Shown: positions 56,032 to 62,834 of the stretch, piece by piece
Position numbering within the stretch: position 1 is the first letter of the stretch
Layout of the letters: every line of letters starts with the position of its first letter
From: Lachnospiraceae bacterium
GTDB lineage: Bacteria > Bacillota > Clostridia > Lachnospirales > Lachnospiraceae
Reading direction: 5' to 3'
Length of the DNA stretch: 64,000 bases
Assembly: GCA_021202335.1 (NCBI GenBank)
Contig: JAJQDE010000009.1
Location: 1-64,000, forward strand
Notes under the pieces: model-generated
Databases searched by the model: none
Seen by the model: the letters and a program-made list of their open reading frames with translations, nothing else
What the model was told of the DNA's origin: nothing
Position numbers and translations under genes: made by a program

Positions 56032-56655
56032 ATGGAAGATAACAGAGATATTCTTTTTATGCAGGAGGGCGAGCGAAAGAGAATAGCAGAGGAGCTTCAT
56101 AATAATACAGTGCAGGATATGGTATGCCTGTTTCAAAAAATCGAGCTTGCAATACTATATATGGATAAAGATATTGTGCAATCAAAGCTTGAGCTGATTT
56201 TGGCAAAAAGGCAGATAAAGTCGATGATTGACGGTATTCGTGACATTATCTATAATTTGCGTCCTATGGTGTTTGATGATATCGGGTACGCTGCTGCGTT
56301 TCAGGGATTGTACGATAAGCTTTATGAAAACAGATTTGATGTGAGCTTTGATGTTGATAATATCAATACGGATGATGGCATAACTGCGGTGTCTGTTTTT
56401 CATTTTGTGAATGAGGCATGCCAAAATGTAATCAAACATTCTCATGCAGATAGGGTGTCGGTGTCCGTAAAATGTAAGGAGCAGCAGATTTTTATTGCTA
56501 TTGCTGATAATGGTGCAGGTTTTAAAAGTCAATTGGAGGACAATCATTTTGGAATTTCTTTTATGATGGAAAGAGTGCGTCTGCTGGACGGTGATATGAA
56601 GATTATTTCAAATGATAACGGAACGACTATTAATGCCGTGATACCTATAAAATGA
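56032..56655 (+). CDS. Soluble NarL-type sensor histidine kinase
   Basis: 207 residues with no membrane span or separate sensor domain. HisKA_3-type H-box GERKRIAEELHNNTVQDM with phospho-acceptor His23, then the ATPase N-box FVNEACQNVIKHS and G1 DNGAGF. It starts 4 bp after rsmG (GTG at 56029 is an alternative). Its signal must come through a partner or an intracellular cue. Forms a pair with the response regulator 27 bp downstream. Confidence 0.85.
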   Translation: MEDNRDILFMQEGERKRIAEELHNNTVQDMVCLFQKIELAILYMDKDIVQSKLELILAKRQIKSMIDGIRDIIYNLRPMVFDDIGYAAAFQGLYDKLYENRFDVSFDVDNINTDDGITAVSVFHFVNEACQNVIKHSHADRVSVSVKCKEQQIFIAIADNGAGFKSQLEDNHFGISFMMERVRLLDGDMKIISNDNGTTINAVIPIK

Positions 56656-56682
56656 AAAATACTGAAATGGAGATAAAACCGT

Positions 56683-57327
56683 ATGATTAAAGTCATGATA
56701 GCTGACGATCATAAGATGGTTAGGGAAGGATTAAAAAATCTTATTGAGTTTGATGAAAATATCAGTGTAATCGCGGAAGCGGGCACAGGCAGTGAATGTA
56801 TATCGAAGCTTTGCAATATCTTGCCTGATATTTTACTTCTTGATATTAATATGCCTGAAATGAATGGAATAGATGTTTCCAGTATACTTGTTAAAAAAAA
56901 GCGCAGACCGAAAATTTTAATTCTCACTGTATATAAAGAGATAGAATATGTGATTAAGGCTGTTGATATAGGAGTGGAAGGGTATATTTTAAAAAATTCC
57001 GATTCACATGAGCTGATAAGAGCTATTAATTGTTTATATTCGGGAGAAAAATTTATACAGCCGAGCCTGATTCCTTTTTTGAATGCTAAACTGGTCGGGC
57101 GTGATATAGACAGAGAAAAGATTAATTTTCTTTCGAGACGGGAAATGGAAGTGCTTAAGCTTGTGGCGTCAGGGCTTTTGAATAAAGAAATCGCAGACAG
57201 ATTGTGTATAAGCGAGCAGACAGTAAAGAACCATTTATTTAATGTTTATAAAAAGATTGATTGCTGTGACCGTACACAGGCTGCTGTTTTTTGTATCCGC
57301 AATGAGCTGGTGAGTCCTAATATATAA
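56683..57327 (+). CDS. NarL/LuxR-family response regulator
   Basis: 214 residues. Receiver domain with Asp8/Asp9 (IADDHKMVREGL), phospho-acceptor Asp54 (LLLDINMPEMNG) and Lys in YILKNSD. The C-terminal LuxR helix-turn-helix (about 145-205) has LSRREMEVLKLVASGLLNKEIA and TVKNHLFNVYKKI. Partner of the kinase upstream. Its targets are unknown; parS sites and parA follow. Confidence 0.9.
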   Translation: MIKVMIADDHKMVREGLKNLIEFDENISVIAEAGTGSECISKLCNILPDILLLDINMPEMNGIDVSSILVKKKRRPKILILTVYKEIEYVIKAVDIGVEGYILKNSDSHELIRAINCLYSGEKFIQPSLIPFLNAKLVGRDIDREKINFLSRREMEVLKLVASGLLNKEIADRLCISEQTVKNHLFNVYKKIDCCDRTQAAVFCIRNELVSPNI

Positions 57328-57380
57328 AATTTTATAGGAAACGACTTTTGTCGTTCACTATAGATGTATTTAATGTCTAA

Positions 57381-57396
57381 TGTTTCACGTGAAACA
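57381..57396. promoter_or_regulatory. parS centromere site 1
   Basis: TGTTTCACGTGAAACA is the perfect consensus 16-bp parS palindrome bound by ParB. It is 38 bp centre to centre from site 2. Confidence 0.95.
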
Positions 57397-57418
57397 TTAT
57401 TTCTATACGATAAAAAAA

Positions 57419-57434
57419 TGTTTCACGTGAAACA
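57419..57434. promoter_or_regulatory. parS centromere site 2
   Basis: A second perfect TGTTTCACGTGAAACA. The pair lies between the response regulator and parA, so ParB spreading could cover the par operon's promoter (extended -10 TGATATAAT, 57477-57485). Confidence 0.95.
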
Positions 57435-57525
57435 TTTATAAAATTAAAAAAAGTTAGTGCGCATCATTTTCAATAGTGATATAATATTTAATAACAGTTC
57501 AGACAAAAAGTAAAAACACATTAAA

Positions 57526-57669
57526 GGAATGGAGAATAGTATGAAAAATAAGCTCGATAGCTTATTCTTCATACACAAATTTGTGTCGGAGCGTCACAAA
57601 TTTGTATGATGGCAGACGCAAATTTTATATTTGCGTCGCCCCGTCACTAACGCTCCGGAATGGAGAATA
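57526..57669 (+). repeat. Dispersed structured 5'-leader element, type A (before parA), flanked by 13-bp direct repeats
   Basis: H1 57539-57574 (GTATGAA.../...TTCATAC). H2 57575-57605 (ACAAATTTGTG/CACAAATTTGT) with loop TCGGAGCGT 57586-57594. H3 57615-57637 (GACGCAAAT/ATTTGCGTC). Loop CGGAGCGT is complementary to ACGCTCCG at 57650-57657, beside the ribosome binding site. GGAATGGAGAATA occurs at 57526-57538 and again at 57657-57669, as if the parA ribosome binding site was duplicated by insertion. Confidence 0.8.
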
Positions 57670-57671
57670 TA

Positions 57672-58442
57672 ATGGGGAGAATTATTGCAATAGCAAATCA
57701 AAAGGGTGGCGTTGGTAAGACAACTACATCAATCAATTTGTCGGCATGTATCGCTGCAAAAGGAAAAAAGGTTTTAGTGATTGATATGGACCCTCAGGGA
57801 AATACAACCAGCGGATATGGAATAGAAAAAAACGAGCTGGAGAACACGGTTTATGAGTTAATCATGGGTGACTGCTCGGTTGAGGATTGTATATTAAAGG
57901 AAGTATTTTCTAATGTTTCGATAATTCCGTCTAACGTAAATCTTGCCGCTGCCGAGATTGAGTTAATTGGTGTAAATGACAAGGATTTTATATTAAAAAA
58001 TGAAATTGATTGGGTAAAGGATAACTATGATTTTATTATAATTGATTGTCCGCCTTCCTTGAATTTATTGACGGTAAATGCCATGACGACAGCAGACGCC
58101 GTTTTGGTTCCAATACAATGTGAGTATTACGCGTTGGAAGGGCTTAGCCAGCTTATACATACGGTAAATCTGGTAAAAGAAAGGCTAAATCCTGATTTGG
58201 ATATGGACGGTGTGGTATTTACAATGTATGATTCCCGCACAAATCTTTCCAATCAGGTAGTGGAGAATGTAAAAAATAATTTAAGCCAAAAGGTTTACAA
58301 CACGTTGATACCGAGAAATATAAGGCTTGCGGAAGCGCCGAGCTATGGACAGCCTATAAATATTTATGATTCCAAATCGGCAGGAGCGGAGAGCTACATG
58401 GCACTTGCGGAGGAGGTTATCAATAATAACAGTAATAAGTAG
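57672..58442 (+). CDS. parA: Chromosome partitioning ATPase ParA (Soj), complete copy
   Basis: 256 residues from ATG 57672; the ATG 12 bases before belongs to the ribosome binding site. Deviant Walker A KGGVGKTT at residues 11-18, switch DMDPQGNTT, and FIIIDCPPSLNLLTVNAM. It acts with ParB on origin segregation and regulates DnaA in relatives. The first 34 bp of the gene are unique; from 57706 on, the DNA is repeated 1652 bp downstream. Confidence 0.96.
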   Translation: MGRIIAIANQKGGVGKTTTSINLSACIAAKGKKVLVIDMDPQGNTTSGYGIEKNELENTVYELIMGDCSVEDCILKEVFSNVSIIPSNVNLAAAEIELIGVNDKDFILKNEIDWVKDNYDFIIIDCPPSLNLLTVNAMTTADAVLVPIQCEYYALEGLSQLIHTVNLVKERLNPDLDMDGVVFTMYDSRTNLSNQVVENVKNNLSQKVYNTLIPRNIRLAEAPSYGQPINIYDSKSAGAESYMALAEEVINNNSNK

Positions 58443-58471
58443 AGTTCTATCAATTAAAGGAGATTATTTGA

Positions 58472-59353
58472 ATGGCGAAAAGGGGACTAGGTAAAGGATT
58501 AGATACCTTGATATCTGCGGAGGCTGTCAAGCCTGTGAGTAATGAAGGTACAGGTCAGGCGGAAACAGTAGTAAAGATAACAAAGGTTGAACCAAACAGG
58601 GAACAGCCAAGAAAAAATTTTGACGAGGATGCGCTTCAGGAATTAGCGGATTCCATTAAACAGTTCGGATTGCTGCAGCCTATTCTTGTTCAGGACAGAA
58701 AAAATTATTATGAAATCATTGCGGGAGAGAGAAGATGGAGAGCGGCAAAGCTTGCCGGCTTGAAAGAGGTTCCCGTAATAATAAAGAATTATTCAGATCA
58801 GGAAATTATGGAAATCTCTCTTATTGAGAATATTCAGAGAGAGGACTTAAATCCGATTGAGGAAGCGATTGCCTATAAAAGACTTTTGGAGGAATTTCAT
58901 TTAAAACAGGACGAAGTGGCAGAGCGTGTGTCAAAAAGCAGGAGTACGATAACGAACAGTATGCGTCTTTTAAAGCTTTGCGATTTTGTTCAGCAAATGA
59001 TAATCGACGACAAGCTTTCGACAGGTCATGCAAGAGCGCTTATTCCGATACAGGATGAAGAGCAGCAAAAGCAGATTGCTGAAAAAATATTCGATGAAAA
59101 GCTCAGTGTGCGGGAGGTTGAAAAAATTGTTAAGTCAGTTTTAAATCCTGCGGAGAAGAAACCTCAGGAGGAAATACCTAAAAATATTCAATATATTTAT
59201 GAGGATATTGAAAATAAGCTTAAGGAAAAGCTCAGCAGGAAGGTGGCTATCAGTGCAAAGGGCAAGGGCGGCATCGGAAAGATAGAGCTTGAATTTTATT
59301 CCAATGACGATTTGGACAGGTTGGTCGAGGCATTGTTAAACAGCAGCTTTTGA
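58472..59353 (+). CDS. parB: Chromosome partitioning protein ParB (Spo0J), copy 1
   Basis: 293 residues. CTPase/N-terminal domain with IAGERRWRAAKLAG and IENIQREDLNPIEEA, a central helix-turn-helix for parS (EVAERVSKSRSTITNSMRLL), and a C-terminal dimer domain. It binds parS and slides as a CTP-dependent clamp. RBS AAAGGAGATTATTTGA. It ends TGA, followed at once by a second in-frame TGA, then the truncated parA. Confidence 0.96.
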   Translation: MAKRGLGKGLDTLISAEAVKPVSNEGTGQAETVVKITKVEPNREQPRKNFDEDALQELADSIKQFGLLQPILVQDRKNYYEIIAGERRWRAAKLAGLKEVPVIIKNYSDQEIMEISLIENIQREDLNPIEEAIAYKRLLEEFHLKQDEVAERVSKSRSTITNSMRLLKLCDFVQQMIIDDKLSTGHARALIPIQDEEQQKQIAEKIFDEKLSVREVEKIVKSVLNPAEKKPQEEIPKNIQYIYEDIENKLKEKLSRKVAISAKGKGGIGKIELEFYSNDDLDRLVEALLNSSF

Positions 59354-59357
59354 TGAA

Positions 59358-60094
59358 GTGGCGTTGGTAAGACAACTACATCAATCAATTTGTCGGCATG
59401 TATCGCTGCAAAAGGAAAAAAGGTTTTAGTGATTGATATGGACCCTCAGGGAAATACAACCAGCGGATATGGAATAGAAAAAAACGAGCTGGAGAACACG
59501 GTTTATGAGTTAATCATGGGTGACTGCTCGGTTGAGGATTGTATATTAAAGGAAGTATTTTCTAATGTTTCGATAATTCCGTCTAACGTAAATCTTGCCG
59601 CTGCCGAGATTGAGTTAATTGGTGTAAATGACAAGGATTTTATATTAAAAAATGAAATTGATTGGGTAAAGGATAACTATGATTTTATTATAATTGATTG
59701 TCCGCCTTCCTTGAATTTATTGACGGTAAATGCCATGACGACAGCAGACGCCGTTTTGGTTCCAATACAATGTGAGTATTACGCGTTGGAAGGGCTTAGC
59801 CAGCTTATACATACGGTAAATCTGGTAAAAGAAAGGCTAAATCCTGATTTGGATATGGACGGTGTGGTATTTACAATGTATGATTCCCGCACAAATCTTT
59901 CCAATCAGGTAGTGGAGAATGTAAAAAATAATTTAAGCCAAAAGGTTTACAACACGTTGATACCGAGAAATATAAGGCTTGCGGAAGCGCCGAGCTATGG
60001 ACAGCCTATAAATATTTATGATTCCAAATCGGCAGGAGCGGAGAGCTACATGGCACTTGCGGAGGAGGTTATCAATAATAACAGTAATAAGTAG
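59358..60094 (+). pseudogene. parA: Truncated second parA, lacking the start codon and Walker A start
   Basis: The parA frame resumes at codon 13 directly behind parB copy 1 (TGA TGA AGT GGC). It has no ATG and no ribosome binding site of its own. The first possible start, TTG 59390, would give a protein missing residues 1-22, including the whole Walker A loop, so it could not bind ATP. The rest of the frame is intact and identical to the full copy. It is in frame with the upstream parB, so only the two stop codons separate a ParB-ParA fusion. Confidence 0.85.
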
Positions 60095-60123
60095 AGTTCT
60101 ATCAATTAAAGGAGATTATTTGA

Positions 60124-61005
60124 ATGGCGAAAAGGGGACTAGGTAAAGGATTAGATACCTTGATATCTGCGGAGGCTGTCAAGCCTGTGAGTAATGAAGG
60201 TACAGGTCAGGCGGAAACAGTAGTAAAGATAACAAAGGTTGAACCAAACAGGGAACAGCCAAGAAAAAATTTTGACGAGGATGCGCTTCAGGAATTAGCG
60301 GATTCCATTAAACAGTTCGGATTGCTGCAGCCTATTCTTGTTCAGGACAGAAAAAATTATTATGAAATCATTGCGGGAGAGAGAAGATGGAGAGCGGCAA
60401 AGCTTGCCGGCTTGAAAGAGGTTCCCGTAATAATAAAGAATTATTCAGATCAGGAAATTATGGAAATCTCTCTTATTGAGAATATTCAGAGAGAGGACTT
60501 AAATCCGATTGAGGAAGCGATTGCCTATAAAAGACTTTTGGAGGAATTTCATTTAAAACAGGACGAAGTGGCAGAGCGTGTGTCAAAAAGCAGGAGTACG
60601 ATAACGAACAGTATGCGTCTTTTAAAGCTTTGCGATTTTGTTCAGCAAATGATAATCGACGACAAGCTTTCGACAGGTCATGCAAGAGCGCTTATTCCGA
60701 TACAGGATGAAGAGCAGCAAAAGCAGATTGCTGAAAAAATATTCGATGAAAAGCTCAGTGTGCGGGAGGTTGAAAAAATTGTTAAGTCAGTTTTAAATCC
60801 TGCGGAGAAGAAACCTCAGGAGGAAATACCTAAAAATATTCAATATATTTATGAGGATATTGAAAATAAGCTTAAGGAAAAGCTCAGCAGGAAGGTGGCT
60901 ATCAGTGCAAAGGGCAAGGGCGGCATCGGAAAGATAGAGCTTGAATTTTATTCCAATGACGATTTGGACAGGTTGGTCGAGGCATTGTTAAACAGCAGCT
61001 TTTGA
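60124..61005 (+). CDS. parB: Chromosome partitioning protein ParB (Spo0J), copy 2
   Basis: 293 residues, identical in protein sequence to copy 1 (58472-59353), with the same ribosome binding site 1652 bp further on. The gene is complete and should be expressed by readthrough from the par operon, which would raise the ParB:ParA ratio. If the duplication is an assembly error, this is the same gene seen twice. Confidence 0.85.
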   Translation: MAKRGLGKGLDTLISAEAVKPVSNEGTGQAETVVKITKVEPNREQPRKNFDEDALQELADSIKQFGLLQPILVQDRKNYYEIIAGERRWRAAKLAGLKEVPVIIKNYSDQEIMEISLIENIQREDLNPIEEAIAYKRLLEEFHLKQDEVAERVSKSRSTITNSMRLLKLCDFVQQMIIDDKLSTGHARALIPIQDEEQQKQIAEKIFDEKLSVREVEKIVKSVLNPAEKKPQEEIPKNIQYIYEDIENKLKEKLSRKVAISAKGKGGIGKIELEFYSNDDLDRLVEALLNSSF

Positions 61006-61089
61006 TGAAGTAAAAACAGCTTGTATCCGTGCGTTGTCTGATACAGGCTTTGCATATACACAAAATGCAGCGCAGAATGGGGGATACTG

Positions 61090-61617
61090 ATGAATAGTAA
61101 TTTTTTAAATATGATAGGGCTGGGCGGTATTGACGCGGGCTTTCTTATTCTTGGTCTGTTTGTAATAAACATTATACTGCTTATATTGATTATAGTTGCT
61201 TTTGTAAATATAAGCAGCTTCAAAAAAAAGTACAAAAAGTTTATGCTGGGAAAGGACGGGGCAAGCCTTGAAAAGGATATCATGACTCTCTATGAGGACA
61301 ATAAATTTATTAAGCTTAATGTGAGCGAGAACAGAGATGATATCAAAAAATTATTTAAGAAGCAGGAGTCGTCGCTTCAAAAGATAGGGCTTGTAAAGTA
61401 TGACGCGTTTAAGGAGATGGGAGGAAAGCTCAGCTTTGCACTGGTTCTTTTGGATGAAAATAATAACGGATTTTTGTTAAATTCGGTACATAGCTCAGAC
61501 GGCTGCTATTCCTATACCAAAAGAGTAAAGGACGGGGATTCTGAAATTGCGTTGAGCAATGAGGAAAAAGTAGCAGTGGAACGGGCCGTAAACGGCAATC
61601 CGGCAACAGAAGGATAA
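61090..61617 (+). CDS. DUF4446 family membrane protein
   Basis: 175 residues. One N-terminal span (about 14-40, AGFLILGLFVINIILLILII), then a coiled region and a conserved C-terminal domain (KIGLVKYDAFKEMGGKLSFALVLLDENNNGFLLNSVHS), the signature of DUF4446 proteins. These genes regularly follow parB in Clostridia, suggesting a link to chromosome or envelope functions, but no role is known. Ribosome binding site TGGGGGATACTG. Confidence 0.88.
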   Translation: MNSNFLNMIGLGGIDAGFLILGLFVINIILLILIIVAFVNISSFKKKYKKFMLGKDGASLEKDIMTLYEDNKFIKLNVSENRDDIKKLFKKQESSLQKIGLVKYDAFKEMGGKLSFALVLLDENNNGFLLNSVHSSDGCYSYTKRVKDGDSEIALSNEEKVAVERAVNGNPATEG

Positions 61618-61635
61618 GGATTAAAAGGGGAGCCT

Positions 61636-61679
61636 GCAAAAAGCATCAGCGAACTAAGGTTCGCAGGAATGAGGTATAT
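61636..61679 (+). promoter_or_regulatory. Hairpin leader element (type C) before the HD-domain gene
   Basis: GCAAAAAGCATCA, hairpin GCGAAC-TAAG-GTTCGC (61649-61664) and GGAATGAGGTATAT lead straight to the ATG. The dnaN leader has the same order with hairpin GCGGAC-TAAA-GTCCGC: a G-C pair replaced by A-T on both arms. Confidence 0.55.
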
Positions 61680-62810
61680 ATGAGATTAATTTCAATTGAA
61701 GATTTAAAAGAGGGAAATGTCATTGCGAACGATGTGCTTCTTGAGGATTACACGGTTGTGCTTGGAAAAGGCACGGTTGTAAAAAAGCAGTATATTGATA
61801 AGCTGCGCGAGCTGAATATTTTTACGGTGTATATTGAGGAGGAGGACACATCAGACAAGCCGTCCGCGCCTGTTGTTGAAAAAAAGGAAGAAAAAGAAGA
61901 AAAGCCTGAAAAAAAACATTCAAGGCTCTCTATGGAAACTGTCACGATTTTGCGGCAGGATGTGGAGGAGCAGATTAAAAATAAGGTAAAGGATATCCTT
62001 GAGCTGCATGTTTACCAAAAAACATCAGGCTTGGAAAAAATTGCGGAAACTGCGCAGAATATAATAGCGGATATTCTTGAGGAAGACGAGGTGGTCGAAA
62101 AGGTCTATGACGTAAAGGAAAGAAGTGCGGATATATACGAACATTCGCTTCAGGTCTGCACGATTGCCACACTGATTGCGCTAAAGCTTGGTATGACGCA
62201 AAGACAGGTTTATGACATTAGTGTCAGTTCTTTGATACACGACCTGGGAATGAGGTATTTGGTAATCCGATATGAGGATCAGGACATTAATCTTTTGCCG
62301 GCAAAGGATCAGTCGGAATATAAAAAGCATCCGATTTACGGCTATACGGCAATTAAAAGCGAGGACTGGCTTTCCGAGCAGGCAAAGGAGATTGTGTTAA
62401 ATCATCATGAGCGAAAGGACCGTTCAGGATATCCGCTCGGAACGGATTTGATTTCGCGTGAAACGCAGATTGTGGCAGTGTGCGATGAGTTTGACGAGCT
62501 AATCTGCGGGATTGGAAAAGCAAGGGTCCGTGTCCATGAAGCAATCAACAATATCAGAAATTACAGCGGAATATGGTTTGACAGTGATATTGTCGACGCG
62601 TTTTTGCAGCTTATTGCGGTTTATCCCGCAGGCTCAAGGGTTAAGACAAATCAGGGTGAAACGGGAATTGTGTTAAGGCAGAACATGCATTTTCCGGAAA
62701 GACCTATACTTCGAATTACGCACGACAGATTTGGTCAGGTCATTCAGGGTGAAAAGCTGATTGATTTGATAAAGGATACATCAGTGGTGATACAGCAGGT
62801 TATAAAATAA
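61680..62810 (+). CDS. HD-GYP-like phosphohydrolase domain protein
   Basis: 376 residues. The N-terminal part (about 1-60) resembles the DUF3391-like domain before HD-GYP. A Lys/Glu-rich linker (about 65-85) follows. The HD domain has EHSLQVCTIATLIALKLG, IHDLGMR, HPIYGYTAI and LNHHERKDRSGYPLG. The usual HDIGK is HDLGM, so the Lys is missing, but GYP is kept. Members hydrolyse c-di-GMP; activity here is open. A role in nucleotide signalling is likely but unproven. Confidence 0.8.
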   Translation: MRLISIEDLKEGNVIANDVLLEDYTVVLGKGTVVKKQYIDKLRELNIFTVYIEEEDTSDKPSAPVVEKKEEKEEKPEKKHSRLSMETVTILRQDVEEQIKNKVKDILELHVYQKTSGLEKIAETAQNIIADILEEDEVVEKVYDVKERSADIYEHSLQVCTIATLIALKLGMTQRQVYDISVSSLIHDLGMRYLVIRYEDQDINLLPAKDQSEYKKHPIYGYTAIKSEDWLSEQAKEIVLNHHERKDRSGYPLGTDLISRETQIVAVCDEFDELICGIGKARVRVHEAINNIRNYSGIWFDSDIVDAFLQLIAVYPAGSRVKTNQGETGIVLRQNMHFPERPILRITHDRFGQVIQGEKLIDLIKDTSVVIQQVIK

Positions 62811-62834
62811 AAAAAGAATGGGGGACTTTTTAAA

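Larger units (their letters stand above)
57706..61009 (+). repeat. Tandem duplication: two 1652-bp units covering parA (minus its start) and parB
   Basis: Unit 1 is 57706-59357 and unit 2 is 59358-61009. Gene positions keep a constant offset of 1652, so there are no indels, and both proteins are identical where both exist. By eye I saw no base difference. The junction lies in TGAAGTGGCG. The two parental breakpoints share only GT, so this is a microhomology-type join. Either a very recent duplication or an assembly artefact. Confidence 0.85.
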
